A stretch of DNA of 64,000 bases. Origin: Vibrio scophthalmi LMG 19158. Lineage in GTDB: Bacteria; Pseudomonadota; Gammaproteobacteria; Enterobacterales; Vibrionaceae. The stretch lies in the NCBI RefSeq assembly GCF_000222585.1, contig NZ_AFWE01000073.1, positions 62,001 through 126,000 of the forward strand. Direction: 5' to 3'. The first letter of the stretch is position 1. The number at the start of each line of letters is the position of its first letter. The notes below the pieces were generated by a model. It was given only the letters and a program-made list of their open reading frames with translations, ran no database searches and was not told the DNA's origin. Positions 53,584 through 64,000 of this stretch are shown here, one piece after another. The translations under genes were made by a program, and so were the position numbers.

Positions 53584-53666
53584 AAGCCCACAGGGCTTAC
53601 CGTTTGAACTCCAGTCGTTACTGTGCATCAACCTATTGTTTATCAAAAACAAAAGTATCCTTTTTT

Positions 53667-53690
53667 ATATTCAAACATCCGTTTGAATAT
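53667..53690 (+). promoter_or_regulatory. Perfect inverted repeat upstream of aceB
   Basis: ATATTCAAAC-atcc-GTTTGAATAT: 10-bp arms and a 4-bp spacer, about 325 bp before aceB. It looks like an operator for a dimeric repressor (IclR- or FadR-like control is known for glyoxylate genes), but the sequence does not match those consensus sites. Confidence 0.5.
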
Positions 53691-54014
53691 ACTTCACATC
53701 GTCTTTTTTACTGTAAATTAATTACGTAACTACATACATCTTTTGGTCATGATTCAATGAGTTAAAGCCAACCGAATAAAACTTCAAACTTCATTTTTGG
53801 GGTTTTGCTTACCCTAGTGGTGATGTAAGTTAAATAAAGGTTTTGTAAGACCTATGTCTAGATTGTTATCGAGCAAAAATTAGTGGAAAGTAATTTCGAA
53901 CAGCACGATAAAGGCATTGTCGACATCGGAAGTGATGAATAAAAAATGTAGTCTGATAATTACAAATGAAAGTTGGGTTATAAACCTTACTCTCAAGATT
54001 TAAAGGAAGAAATC

Positions 54015-55652
54015 ATGCTTGCTCAAACGCCTGAACAGACAAAATCCGTATTGGAAGCCCAAGAGTTTTTATCATTACTCTCCACAACGGGTGAGGTTAA
54101 TTCGCAGCATCAAGCGATCTATCCTCAAGAAGCACAAACCTTTCTTGCTTTGCTGTGTCATCAGTTTGCTGGTCGAATTGACCACTTACTTTCTGCCAGA
54201 GAGCAGCAACAAGCGCGGATCGATAGTGGTGAACTACCGGATTTCTTATCCGAGACGCAAGATATTCGCGAGGGAAGCTGGAAGATCCTCGGTATCCCGG
54301 CTGACTTGCAAGATCGTCGGGTTGAAATCACGGGTCCAACGGATCGAAAAATGGTGATTAACGCCCTTAATGCCAATGTGAAGGTGTTTATGGCGGACTT
54401 TGAAGATTCAATGTCGCCAGCGTGGAGCAAGGTATTGGATGGTCAAGTGAATCTGCGTGATGCCAACTTAGGTGACATTAGTTACACCAATCAAAGTAAC
54501 GGCAAGCAGTATGATTTAAACCCCGATCCTGCAGTGTTGATTTGCCGCGTGCGAGGCTTACACCTCAAAGAAAAGCACGTGACTTTTAATGACAAAATTA
54601 TTCCGGGAGCCTTGTTTGATTTTGCTCTCTACTTCTACAACAACTATCAGACCTTATTGAAAAAAGGCAGTGGTCCTTACTTCTATCTACCAAAGCTGCA
54701 ATCGCACCATGAAGCGAAGTGGTGGAGTGATGTGTTTCATTTCACCGAAGCGTATTTTGGCCTTCACACCGGCACGATTAAAGCGACGGTATTAATCGAA
54801 ACCTTACCTGCCGTATTTGAGATGGATGAGATTCTGTTTTCTCTCAAAGAGCATATCGTCGGCCTTAACTGTGGTCGCTGGGACTATATCTTTAGCTACA
54901 TTAAAACATTGAAAAATCACCCCGACCGCGTGTTACCCGATCGACAGGTTGTGACAATGGACAAGCCATTTCTCAACGCTTATTCACGCCTTCTGGTTCG
55001 TACTTGTCATAAACGCGGTGCGTTTGCGATGGGGGGGATGGCTGCCTTCATTCCGGCAAAAGATCCGGTAGAGAATCAGCAAGTGCTCGACAAAATTCAT
55101 AACGATAAATCGCTGGAAGCCAACAATGGCCATGATGGGACGTGGGTGGCTCATCCAGGTCTTGCCGATACGGCTATGGACGTATTTAGCAAGGTATTGG
55201 GAGAGCGTCACAACCAATTGGACGTGAGTCGCAGTGACGATGCTCCGATTACGGCTGAGCAGTTACTTGCCCCGTGTGATGGCGAGCGAACAGAGCAAGG
55301 GATGCGTCACAACATCCGTGTGGCACTGCAATACATCGAAGCGTGGATCTCGGGCAATGGTTGTGTACCGATATACGGCCTAATGGAAGATGCCGCGACT
55401 GCCGAAATCTCGCGTGCTTCAATTTGGCAGTGGATCCAACATGGTAAAGAGCTCGACAACGGAAAGGTTGTCACTAACGCACTGTTTGAGCAGTACCTCA
55501 ATGAAGAAATCGAAGTGGTGAAACAAGAAGTGGGCGAAGCGCGTTATCAAGCGGGGCGCTTTACTGAAGCGGCGCAATTGATGGCTAAGCTCACCACCAG
55601 TGATGAATTAACCAATTTCTTAACCATTCCCGGTTATGACTATCTTGACTAA
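54015..55652 (+). CDS. aceB: Malate synthase A
   Basis: A 545-residue enzyme that joins glyoxylate and acetyl-CoA to malate. MADFEDSMSPAWSKVLDGQV near residue 116 and LNCGRWDYIFSYIKT, which carries active-site residues, are conserved. GHDGTWVAHPGLADTA lies in the C-terminal part. The start at 54015 (MLAQTPEQTKS) has AAAGGAAGA upstream; a longer frame from 53973 has none. About 160 bp separate it from aceA. Preceded by 600 bp of regulatory sequence. Confidence 0.96.
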   Translation: MLAQTPEQTKSVLEAQEFLSLLSTTGEVNSQHQAIYPQEAQTFLALLCHQFAGRIDHLLSAREQQQARIDSGELPDFLSETQDIREGSWKILGIPADLQDRRVEITGPTDRKMVINALNANVKVFMADFEDSMSPAWSKVLDGQVNLRDANLGDISYTNQSNGKQYDLNPDPAVLICRVRGLHLKEKHVTFNDKIIPGALFDFALYFYNNYQTLLKKGSGPYFYLPKLQSHHEAKWWSDVFHFTEAYFGLHTGTIKATVLIETLPAVFEMDEILFSLKEHIVGLNCGRWDYIFSYIKTLKNHPDRVLPDRQVVTMDKPFLNAYSRLLVRTCHKRGAFAMGGMAAFIPAKDPVENQQVLDKIHNDKSLEANNGHDGTWVAHPGLADTAMDVFSKVLGERHNQLDVSRSDDAPITAEQLLAPCDGERTEQGMRHNIRVALQYIEAWISGNGCVPIYGLMEDAATAEISRASIWQWIQHGKELDNGKVVTNALFEQYLNEEIEVVKQEVGEARYQAGRFTEAAQLMAKLTTSDELTNFLTIPGYDYLD

Positions 55653-55812
55653 TTTGTTACGGCGTTAAGCGAAGGCGGCGCCAAATAACGATGAAAAGTA
55701 ATAAAGAATTTTAGTAGTAGAAACAATTCAATAACGTGAAGGAATACTGGCGGAGCAGGATGTACTGCCGGCAAAGATAATAGCGCACCGCGCACTAAAT
55801 GAGGGATAGAAC

Positions 55813-57123
55813 ATGACATTAACTCGACAGCAACAAATCGAAGCGCTTGAACAAGATTGGGCAAGTAATCCACGCTGGAAACAAGTGAAGCGTCCTTACT
55901 CTGCAGAAGAGGTTGTTAATCTACGTGGCTCTATCGTGCCAGCCAATACCATCGCTCAACGCGGTGCAGACAAACTGTGGTCATTGGTTAATGGTGATGC
56001 CAAAAAAGGCTATGTGAATTGTTTAGGCGCTCTGACGGGGGGGCAAGCTGTTCAGCAAGCCAAAGCAGGTATTGAAGCGATCTACCTTTCAGGTTGGCAA
56101 GTGGCGGCGGATAACAATACGGCTTCGACCATGTATCCTGATCAGTCACTCTATCCAGTAGACTCGGTGCCATCGGTTGTGAAGCGAATTAATAACTCGT
56201 TCCGCCGAGCAGACCAAATTCAGTGGACCAATGGTAAAAGCCCACAGGATGAGGGTGGTTTAGATTACTTCCTGCCAATTGTTGCCGATGCAGAAGCAGG
56301 CTTTGGTGGTGTGTTGAATGCGTATGAGTTGATGAAGTCAATGATTGAAGCGGGCGCTGCTGGGGTGCACTTCGAAGACCAGTTAGCATCGGTGAAAAAA
56401 TGTGGTCACATGGGCGGGAAAGTACTCGTGCCAACCCAAGAAGCTGTGCAGAAGTTAGTGGCGGCTCGTTTGGCTGCTGATGTGGCGGGAACAACCACAC
56501 TAGTGATTGCGCGCACTGATGCCAATGCGGCAGATTTGCTGACTTCAGATTGTGATCCGTACGATAAAGACTTTATTGAAGGCGACCGCACCGCAGAAGG
56601 TTTCTACCGTGTGCGTGCGGGGATCGACCAAGCCATTTCGCGTGGTTTAGCTTACGCCCCTTACGCGGATCTGATTTGGTGTGAAACCGCAAAACCGTGC
56701 CTTGAAGAAGCGCGTAAATTTGCCGAAGCGATTCATGCTGAGTACCCAGACCAACTCTTGGCCTACAATTGTTCGCCATCGTTTAACTGGGAGAAAAACC
56801 TCGATTCAGAAACCATTGCTAAGTTCCAACAAGCGTTGTCTGACATGGGTTACAAATATCAATTTATTACGCTGGCAGGTATTCACAATATGTGGTTCAA
56901 CATGTTTGAACTGGCACACGCTTACGCTCAAGGTGAAGGTATGCGCCACTATGTTGAAAAGGTACAGCGCCCAGAATTCGAAGCGGCAGACAAGGGGTAC
57001 ACCTTTGTGGCACACCAACAAGAGGTGGGCACAGGCTACTTTGATAAGATGACCAACACCATTCAAGGTGGTAACTCATCAGTGACGGCCTTAACCGGGT
57101 CAACGGAAGAAGATCAGTTTTAA
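55813..57123 (+). CDS. aceA: Isocitrate lyase
   Basis: A 436-residue enzyme that splits isocitrate into succinate and glyoxylate, opening the glyoxylate shunt for growth on acetate or fatty acids. The catalytic Cys is in [15 protein letters not shown] at about residue 195. DADAGFGG-type metal binding appears as [14 protein letters not shown], and [12 protein letters not shown] binds substrate. Length matches E. coli AceA (434). The SD is GAGGGA. No aceK gene follows; instead three hairpins lead to a terminator. Confidence 0.97.
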   Translation: MTLTRQQQIEALEQDWASNPRWKQVKRPYSAEEVVNLRGSIVPANTIAQRGADKLWSLVNGDAKKGYVNCLGALTGGQAVQQAKAGIEAIYLSGWQVAADNNTASTMYPDQSLYPVDSVPSVVKRINNSFRRADQIQWTNGKSPQDEGGLDYFLPIVADAEAGFGGVLNAYELMKSMIEAGAAGVHFEDQLASVKKCGHMGGKVLVPTQEAVQKLVAARLAADVAGTTTLVIARTDANAADLLTSDCDPYDKDFIEGDRTAEGFYRVRAGIDQAISRGLAYAPYADLIWCETAKPCLEEARKFAEAIHAEYPDQLLAYNCSPSFNWEKNLDSETIAKFQQALSDMGYKYQFITLAGIHNMWFNMFELAHAYAQGEGMRHYVEKVQRPEFEAADKGYTFVAHQQEVGTGYFDKMTNTIQGGNSSVTALTGSTEEDQF

Positions 57124-57124
57124 G

Positions 57125-57338
57125 CTGCATAACCTTAAAGCTTTTGCCTTAAGTCATCCTCCAGATAATGGCTTAAGGCACAGCAACGTTAACAGCCATA
57201 CTGCTCCATCTAGCCTTCTTTGGAAGGCTATTGGAATGGTTCAATGTTCCTTGCAGAACACCCCCTATTAACAACTGAAGCTACAACTTAGGCATAAATT
57301 TTTGATGTTCTTTGAGCGGCGCGGGCCGCTCTTTTTTT
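57125..57338 (+). ncRNA. Possible 3'-UTR small RNA after aceA
   Basis: A 214-nt stretch between the aceA stop and its terminator holds TGCCTTAAG/CTTAAGGCA (57145-57153 with 57172-57180), TAGCCTTC-tttg-GAAGGCTA (57211-57230) and the terminator stem. Unstructured A/C-rich segments lie between. This is the layout of a Hfq-bound RNA processed from, or started within, an mRNA 3' end. It is an inference; no promoter was identified. Confidence 0.4.
57314..57338 (+). terminator. Terminator after aceA
   Basis: GAGCGGC and GCCGCTC around GCGG, followed by seven T. Confidence 0.92.
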
Positions 57339-57355
57339 GCCCGCGAGGCTATTCG

Positions 57356-57799
57356 CTATTCGTCGACCTCTTCTGGTTCTGCCTCTTCTTGCAATTCCAA
57401 TAAATTGATCGCAATGCCAACAAAATCACTGTCGGTAATAATGCCGACCAACTGACCTTTTTCTATCACCGGTAAACAGCCGACTTTATGCTTTTGCATG
57501 TAGATGGCCGTTTCTTTTAGACCGGCTTTCGGTGTGACGGTCATAACGTTAGTACGCATTACTTCATACAAAGGGGTGCTTAACGTGAAGGATTGATTTT
57601 CAGGGATCTCTTGCAAGCTTGATTCTTGTGCTGCGAGTAAGTCGCGCTGAGAAATAATGCCAAGTAAACGACGATCAGCATCCACCACAGGGACATGACG
57701 AATATCCAACGCTTCCATGATGTGTTTTGCATCCACCAACTGATGAGAGCGTAACAAGGTGTGTGGGCTACGAGTCATCATCTCTTCGACTTTTATCAT
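57356..57799 (-). CDS. Two-CBS-domain protein
   Basis: A 147-residue protein consisting of a tandem CBS pair: residues 1-60 (VEEMMTRSPHTLLRSHQLVD, VPVVDADRRLLGIISQRDLL) and 75-135 (VMRTNVMTVTPKAGLKETAI, CLPVIEKGQLVGIITDSDFV), then an acidic tail EEAEPEEVDE. Such Bateman modules bind adenosyl nucleotides and sense energy state. The SD is AAGGAGGCC. It is convergent with aceA and shares the region near its terminator. No partner domain is present, so it may act in trans. Confidence 0.88.
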   Translation of the reverse strand: MIKVEEMMTRSPHTLLRSHQLVDAKHIMEALDIRHVPVVDADRRLLGIISQRDLLAAQESSLQEIPENQSFTLSTPLYEVMRTNVMTVTPKAGLKETAIYMQKHKVGCLPVIEKGQLVGIITDSDFVGIAINLLELQEEAEPEEVDE

Positions 57800-58011
57800 A
57801 GTGGCCTCCTTAAAGATTTACGCAGATGATTACCCTAAGGTAATTATTCCTATTGTTACTATAGGAATAAATGGCGGATTTTTTTGGGAGCGGGCGCGGC
57901 TTTCACAGTAAAATATCCAGATTAATAGTAAGGAAATTTGTACAGCCAAAAGTGAATAGTGGTGAGGTGAATCTTTGTCACTCAATGGTAGGTGTGATCA
58001 ATAAGTGCAAA

Positions 58012-58040
58012 CTCAAAACACCCATCAGAAGATGGGTGTT
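58012..58040 (-). terminator. Terminator after the chemoreceptor gene
   Basis: On minus AACACCCATC pairs with GATGGGTGTT around TTCT, followed by TTGAGTTTG. It lies 26 bp beyond the stop. Confidence 0.8.
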
Positions 58041-58065
58041 GAATGAGAATAGCAAGAGTGGCGCG

Positions 58066-60006
58066 TTACAGTTTAAAGAATCCCAATAGATCTTTTTGTT
58101 GTGCGGCAAGGCGTGACAGTTCTTCACTGGCTTTTTGACTCTCTTGCACGCCAGACACGTTTTGATTGACGATCTCAAAAGTCATGCTGACATTTTGTGA
58201 GATATCTTGTGTCACGCTCGATTGTTCTTCGGATGCGGTGGCAACATGAGTGTTCATATCTGAAATTTGGGTCACTGATTCGGCAATCGCAACGAATGAA
58301 TCCCCCAACTGAAGGCTGATTGCACGTGAATCTTCAACCAGTGCCATGTTGGTGCCCATAAACTTATTGGCTTGTTCAGCCTGAGTTTGTAAGCGTGAGA
58401 TGATCTCTTGTATATCGACTGTCGATTGTTGTGTTTTCGCAGCCAATGAGCGCACTTCATCAGCTACAACCGCAAAACCTCGCCCTTGCTCACCGGCGCG
58501 AGCGGCTTCAATCGCGGCATTAAGTGCCAGTAGGTTGGTTTGCTCAGAAATCGTATTAATCACTTCGACCACAGTGCCGATTTCAATCGAATAATCACGT
58601 AGCTGGTTAACGATCGTTGTCGTCTCTTCAATTGAATGCTCGACTTTGCGCGATACTTCATCGGACGAACGTAATGCTGCTTGTCCGCTCTGTACGTTGT
58701 CTGTGGCACCAGAAGCGGCGTGTTCCGCGGACGCTGCATTGTGGCTAACTTCTGCTGAGGTACTGGAGAGTTCGTTGATCGCAGTGGCAATTTGCTCTAC
58801 TTGGCTAAGCTCTTGCTGTGCATTCACTTCCGTTTGTGTCATTACCGCGGCAAGCTCAACGGAAGCGGAAGAAACACTGTCGGAAATAGTATGGAAACCA
58901 TCGATGATGCGGCGCAGCTCGGCGCGCATTTCAAGAATATTGGCGTAAATACCGCTCTCTTTGCCCGTGGTTGTGATGTGACTAGAGAGATCGCCTTTAG
59001 AAACGTCCAGCACCAATTGACCAATTTCTGTTGGTTCACCGCCAACCACACGGTTGATATTACGGTAGATAAAATAGGCGACGGTGAGTGCGATTAAGGT
59101 CGAAAGCGCTGCTAACCAAAGGGTAATGGTTTCGGCGCTGGCAAGTGATGCGACCATATTGGGGCCGACATTATCTTGCTCTTTTTTAGTAGCCAGTTTG
59201 ATGTTCTCTACTGACTGAGCTGATTGCGCGCCAATGGTATTGAGCTGATTGCTAACGATTTGGTTGCGTTGGTTAATAGTGGTGACGATGTTGGCAAAAG
59301 CGCTGGTGTAAGCCTTAAACGCTTGTTGGTATTGCTTGAATTGCGCTTGCTGTTGTGAAGTGTTTAGGTAGCCTTGCAGTACGCGTTGACGATTTTCAAT
59401 AATGGTAAATTGCTGTTTAGCTAAGTCGGCATCTTGTGCGCTGTTATTGACCAGAAATTTTGCGGCATAAAGACGTGCCATCAACACGCTTTCTTGCAGT
59501 TCATTTGCGTAGCGGGCGAGGGTATCATCACCATTCTGATGGGCCGTTTCGACCATTTGTTTTAATTGATGGCGCATCGCTAGGCCGTTGGGATCAAGCG
59601 TTTCATTGACTAAGCGGTTGCGTTGCTTAATCAAGGTGACAACGCGATCAAATTCATTTTGATACTGATGCATCTGAGATTTAATCGCGTTGAATTCACC
59701 CATATGGGCGTCTTTCAGTTTCAGATGTGTGGTTTGGTCGATTAAGTTCAGCGTTGATTGCACGCGTTGCTGGAATTGCTTTAAGCTGTTGTTGTCTTGC
59801 TCTTTGATGTAGTTGTCGACGGCAAGGCGGGCTTCCAGTAAGTTGGCTTGTATGCGGCCGCTATTTACACTGGCTAGCGCCAAATTTCGGTAAGTGCTAA
59901 AGCCTTGGCTTGTCTCACTAAAGCGATAAAGTGAAAGTGAAGAAGTAATCAAAAGCAAAAGAATAATGCTTCCAAATCCATATGTGAGTTGCTGCTTTAA
60001 TGTCAT
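58066..60006 (-). CDS. Methyl-accepting chemotaxis protein with long helical sensor
   Basis: A 646-residue receptor. The first membrane helix is at about 6-26 ([20 protein letters not shown]) and the second near residue 285 ([20 protein letters not shown]). About 250 mostly helical periplasmic residues lie between, the size and Gln/Leu-rich look of a helical bimodular (HBM) sensor. A HAMP-like segment and the signalling hairpin [20 protein letters not shown] follow. There is no C-terminal NWETF-type pentapeptide. The start at 60006 has AGGTGG upstream. HBM receptors known from Pseudomonas sense TCA acids; this ligand is inferred only. Confidence 0.9.
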   Translation of the reverse strand: MTLKQQLTYGFGSIILLLLITSSLSLYRFSETSQGFSTYRNLALASVNSGRIQANLLEARLAVDNYIKEQDNNSLKQFQQRVQSTLNLIDQTTHLKLKDAHMGEFNAIKSQMHQYQNEFDRVVTLIKQRNRLVNETLDPNGLAMRHQLKQMVETAHQNGDDTLARYANELQESVLMARLYAAKFLVNNSAQDADLAKQQFTIIENRQRVLQGYLNTSQQQAQFKQYQQAFKAYTSAFANIVTTINQRNQIVSNQLNTIGAQSAQSVENIKLATKKEQDNVGPNMVASLASAETITLWLAALSTLIALTVAYFIYRNINRVVGGEPTEIGQLVLDVSKGDLSSHITTTGKESGIYANILEMRAELRRIIDGFHTISDSVSSASVELAAVMTQTEVNAQQELSQVEQIATAINELSSTSAEVSHNAASAEHAASGATDNVQSGQAALRSSDEVSRKVEHSIEETTTIVNQLRDYSIEIGTVVEVINTISEQTNLLALNAAIEAARAGEQGRGFAVVADEVRSLAAKTQQSTVDIQEIISRLQTQAEQANKFMGTNMALVEDSRAISLQLGDSFVAIAESVTQISDMNTHVATASEEQSSVTQDISQNVSMTFEIVNQNVSGVQESQKASEELSRLAAQQKDLLGFFKL

Positions 60007-60281
60007 TTTTACCACCTGTTTAAATCTTTGACTGCAAGTATTTAATGTTGTTCTCATCGTTACTTTTATGATTTGAGAAACATTTTGTTACATCCATAGG
60101 TGGAACGCCATCTATTCTATAAATTAATCACTTAGAGTGAGTGTGGTACTGTCCATAAATCTTTACTCAGGTGATGAGATTGCAACATCTCTCCTTGCTA
60201 TTAAACCTTCTCCGCATATACTAGTCGGCTGCGAAAAAACCTTCGCAACATCTCCTTGTTCAACCGATTAAGACAAAGCAC

Positions 60282-61334
60282 ATGCAAGTATCTGATTTCC
60301 ATTTTGACCTTCCTGATGAACTGATTGCCCGTTACCCTCAACCGGAACGTACTTCGAGCCGTTTGCTGCAATTAAATGGCAATAGTGGCGAACTCGTCGA
60401 TGGTATCTTTACCGATGTGCTAGGCCATATTGAAGCTGGCGATCTTGTGGTATTCAACAATACCCGAGTGATCCCTGCGCGTATGTTTGGCCGTAAAGCG
60501 TCAGGCGGTAAATTGGAAGTGTTGGTTGAGCGTATGATCGACACCAAAAGCATCCTTGCTCATGTTCGCTGCTCAAAATCACCGAAGCCAGGAACGGTGA
60601 TTCTATTAGGTGAAAACGATGAGTTTTCTGCTGAAATGGTGGCACGACACGATGCCTTGTTTGAACTGAAATTCAATTCAGACCAAACGGTGTTAGAAAT
60701 TCTTGAGCAAATTGGCCACATGCCTTTGCCGCCTTATATCGATCGCCCTGATGAAGATGCGGATAAAGAGCGCTACCAAACGGTTTACAACCAAAAACCG
60801 GGTGCGGTGGCTGCGCCAACGGCAGGTTTGCACTTCGATGAAGTGTTGCTAGAAAAAATCAAAGCTAAAGGGGCGGATCTTGCTTACGTCACTTTGCATG
60901 TTGGTGCGGGTACATTCCAGCCAGTCAAAGTGGATAACATCCACGATCACCATATGCATGCCGAGTATGTTGAAGTAACCCAAGAAGTAGTGGATGCGAT
61001 TAACGCGACTAAAGCGCGCGGTGGTCGAGTGATCGCTGTCGGTACAACCTCGGTTCGTTCTTTAGAAAGTGCAGCGCAAGATGCATTGAAAAACGGCACA
61101 GAGTTGGTGCCATTCTTTGGTGATACTGAAATCTTCATCTTCCCTGGTTATGAATATCAATTGGTGGATTGCTTGATCACCAACTTCCACTTGCCAGAGT
61201 CAACCTTGATTATGTTGGTGAGTGCGTTTGCCGGTTACGAAAATACCATGAATGCTTATCAGCATGCGGTAGACAATCACTATCGTTTCTTTAGCTATGG
61301 TGATTCGATGTTTATCGAGAAAAAAACGGCATAA
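60282..61334 (+). CDS. queA: S-adenosylmethionine:tRNA ribosyltransferase-isomerase
   Basis: A 350-residue enzyme that moves the ribosyl part of SAM onto 7-aminomethyl-7-deazaguanine in tRNA, making epoxyqueuosine. [20 protein letters not shown] at the N-terminus, [20 protein letters not shown] and the later [41 protein letters not shown] and [20 protein letters not shown] are all conserved. It is the first gene of queA-tgt-yajC-secD. It acts just after Tgt in queuosine synthesis. Confidence 0.98.
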   Translation: MQVSDFHFDLPDELIARYPQPERTSSRLLQLNGNSGELVDGIFTDVLGHIEAGDLVVFNNTRVIPARMFGRKASGGKLEVLVERMIDTKSILAHVRCSKSPKPGTVILLGENDEFSAEMVARHDALFELKFNSDQTVLEILEQIGHMPLPPYIDRPDEDADKERYQTVYNQKPGAVAAPTAGLHFDEVLLEKIKAKGADLAYVTLHVGAGTFQPVKVDNIHDHHMHAEYVEVTQEVVDAINATKARGGRVIAVGTTSVRSLESAAQDALKNGTELVPFFGDTEIFIFPGYEYQLVDCLITNFHLPESTLIMLVSAFAGYENTMNAYQHAVDNHYRFFSYGDSMFIEKKTA

Positions 61335-61342
61335 ATTACGTT

Positions 61343-61449
61343 AAGAGATTCCTGATCTCTCGTGTCTCGATTCAGGAATGAAAAATGTTTGTTTCGAACA
61401 CTCAATCTGTCATCCCCTAGAGTGAATGACGAACGAGTAGGAATCTCTT
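61343..61449. repeat. 107-bp element with 11-bp terminal inverted repeats
   Basis: It begins AAGAGATTCCT (61343-61353) and ends with the exact complement AGGAATCTCTT (61439-61449), directly between queA and tgt. The interior is only partly symmetrical. It resembles the intergenic palindromic repeats (ERIC/MITE-like) found in many Vibrio genomes. No second copy was noticed in this window. Confidence 0.6.
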
Positions 61450-61499
61450 ATCTTCAGCGATGGGCTGAAAACAATTTACGAGTGCTAGCAGTATGCTAG

Positions 61500-62741
<1,242 letters not shown>

Positions 62742-62748
62742 TCAATAC

Positions 62749-62780
62749 AAGCCTTAGGATATAATCCTGAGGCTTTTATT
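62749..62780 (+). terminator. Terminator after tgt
   Basis: AAGCCTTAGGAT and ATCCTGAGGCTT pair over 12 bp (one U-G) around ATA, followed by TTATT. yajC may therefore use its own promoter. Confidence 0.8.
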
Positions 62781-62943
62781 AATGGCCGACATATCCAGAC
62801 TCAAATGGTGTGTCAGCCTAACAAATGAGCAAAAGCACGTTATTTTTGAGAGTACGATCTCTATTACTGACTCGCACGCTTGAATATATAAGGCCTTAGC
62901 CCAATTTGTTGGATAATCAAAAAAAATAATAGAGGATTTTTTC

Positions 62944-63273
62944 ATGTTTATTTCTCAAGCTCATGCAGCAGCTGAAGGCGCACCAGCAGGTGGCGGTTTT
63001 GAAATGATTATCATGCTTGCGATGTTCGCGGTGATCTTTTACTTCATGATCTACCGCCCACAATCTAAGCGTGTTAAAGAGCACAAAAACCTAATGTCTT
63101 CCATGGGCAAAGGTGATGAAGTTCTAACTAGCGGTGGCCTAGTGGGTAAAATCACTAAAATCGCTGAAGACAACGATTTCATCACAATCGAGCTTAATGC
63201 GAACAACGAAGTTGTTATCAAGAAAGACTTCGTATCAGCAGTGCTACCAAAGGGTACACTGAAATCTCTATAG
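62944..63273 (+). CDS. yajC: Sec translocon accessory protein YajC
   Basis: A 109-residue inner-membrane protein. One membrane helix (FEMIIMLAMFAVIFYFMIYR) at about residues 20-39 is followed by RPQSKRVKEHKNLMSSMGKG and a small cytosolic domain (DEVLTSGGLVGKITKIAEDN). YajC associates with SecDF. The SD is AGAGGA. It is upstream of secD by 20 bp. Confidence 0.96.
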   Translation: MFISQAHAAAEGAPAGGGFEMIIMLAMFAVIFYFMIYRPQSKRVKEHKNLMSSMGKGDEVLTSGGLVGKITKIAEDNDFITIELNANNEVVIKKDFVSAVLPKGTLKSL

Positions 63274-63293
63274 ACAGCTAAAGGATCCTCGCT

Positions 63294-64000
63294 GTGCTAA
63301 ACCGTTATCCGTTATGGAAGTACTTGTTGGTGATGTTTACCATCGCTATCGCAGCATTGTATGCACTTCCTAATATCTACGGTGAAGATCCGGCAATTCA
63401 AGTTACAGGGGCGCGCGGCGCCTCTGTAGATATGGCAACGCTGGATTCTGTCACCCAAGCTCTGGATAAACAGAGCCTCTCCTTTAAATCCATTGCTCTA
63501 GAGAATGGTTCGATTCTTGTTCGTTTCAATGACACTGATACACAAATCAGTGCTCGTGACGTGATCAGTGAAAGCCTCGGTAAAGATAAAATTGTTGCAC
63601 TTAACCTTGCTCCGGCGACCCCGAGTTGGTTAGAAGCGATTGGTGCTTCTCCAATGAAATTGGGTCTCGACTTGCGTGGTGGTGTTCACTTCTTAATGGA
63701 AGTAGACATGGATGCAGCAATGGACAAATTGATCGGTCAACAGGAAGAAGGCTTCCGCAGTGAACTGCGTGAAGAGAAAATCCGTTACCGCGCGATTCGT
63801 ACCTCAGGCAAAGATGCGGTTGAAGTATTGCTGCGCGATGAAGAGCAGCTTGCAGATGCGAAACGCGTTTTAGAAAAGAACCACCCAGACATGGTATTTA
63901 CTGAGTCTGAAGGTAATGGCCGTTACGCTTTGATTGCTACTTTTACTGAGCAACGTTTACAAGAGATCCGTAACTACGCCGTTGAGCAAAACATCACCAT
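63294..64000 (+). CDS. secD: Protein translocase subunit SecD, N-terminal part
   Basis: The first 235 codons of SecD, cut by the window edge; the full protein has about 615 residues. It begins at the GTG at 63294 ((M)[18 protein letters not shown]) with AAGGATC upstream. The first membrane helix is near residues 8-28. The P1 periplasmic domain follows, with [30 protein letters not shown] and [18 protein letters not shown], as in E. coli SecD. SecD works with SecF to pull proteins through the Sec channel using the proton gradient. It is co-transcribed with yajC. Confidence 0.97.
   Translation, partial: MLNRYPLWKYLLVMFTIAIAALYALPNIYGEDPAIQVTGARGASVDMATLDSVTQALDKQSLSFKSIALENGSILVRFNDTDTQISARDVISESLGKDKIVALNLAPATPSWLEAIGASPMKLGLDLRGGVHFLMEVDMDAAMDKLIGQQEEGFRSELREEKIRYRAIRTSGKDAVEVLLRDEEQLADAKRVLEKNHPDMVFTESEGNGRYALIATFTEQRLQEIRNYAVEQNIT

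Overview
The window is a stretch of a Vibrio genome, most likely from chromosome I. This rests on gene content and order rather than on a database search. From memory, the order nfo-ung, Na+:alanine symporter, yaaA, tatD-like, nupC, deoCABD, ytjB/serB, plzC, radA, fusA2 follows the Vibrio cholerae VC2361-VC2342 block. The order ahpC/oxyR, aceB, aceA, queA, tgt, yajC, secD follows its VC0731-VC0743 block. The codon use of the highly expressed genes (nupC, deoC, fusA2) fits the genus.

Layout. 1-1434: the 5' part of gbpA (chitin-binding LPMO) behind a c-di-GMP-I riboswitch, then grcA. 1771-4375: DNA repair (nfo, ung), a hemerythrin protein and a small DUF3545-like protein. 5067-8319: an AGCS Na+/amino-acid symporter behind a long, apparently structured leader, then yaaA, a 50-residue protein and a TatD-type hydrolase. 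8524-14747: nucleoside uptake and catabolism (nupC, deoC, deoA, deoB, deoD). 14967-23283: ytjB/serB divergent pair, a tandem-PilZ protein, radA and a second EF-G. 23419-27165: a LysR regulator, an acyl-CoA synthetase and an AraC regulator. 27488-39966: a complete 14-gene Tad/Flp pilus locus that includes the pilin gene and an unexpected AAA+ ATPase. 40057-47883: chromate-type transporter with LysR, an unknown membrane protein, MATE pump, gamma-glutamylcyclotransferase-like protein, nnrS and mltC. 48031-53417: dapD, the GGGtGRT/NifU-like pair behind a structured leader, ahpC and oxyR. 54015-60006: glyoxylate shunt (aceB, aceA), a CBS protein and a chemoreceptor. 60282-64000: queA, tgt, yajC and the start of secD.

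How the genes work together. Nucleosides imported by NupC are cut by DeoA/DeoD, isomerised by DeoB and cleaved by DeoC to acetaldehyde and glyceraldehyde-3-phosphate. Two c-di-GMP outputs are present (the gbpA riboswitch and PlzC), both suited to surface and chitin life, as is the Tad pilus. Stress functions recur: grcA, yaaA, ahpC/oxyR, and nnrS, which carries a recognisable NorR/sigma-54 promoter.

The most interesting unexplained signals are in RNA and non-coding DNA. They are a multi-helix leader upstream of the NifU-like/GGGtGRT operon with a strand-specific G-U pair, a second riboswitch-like fold upstream of the AGCS symporter, a possible 3'-UTR small RNA after aceA, twelve perfect copies of a 7-bp repeat directly behind ytjB, and several perfect inverted repeats in promoters. 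No CRISPR array, tRNA, rRNA, transposase or prophage was seen.
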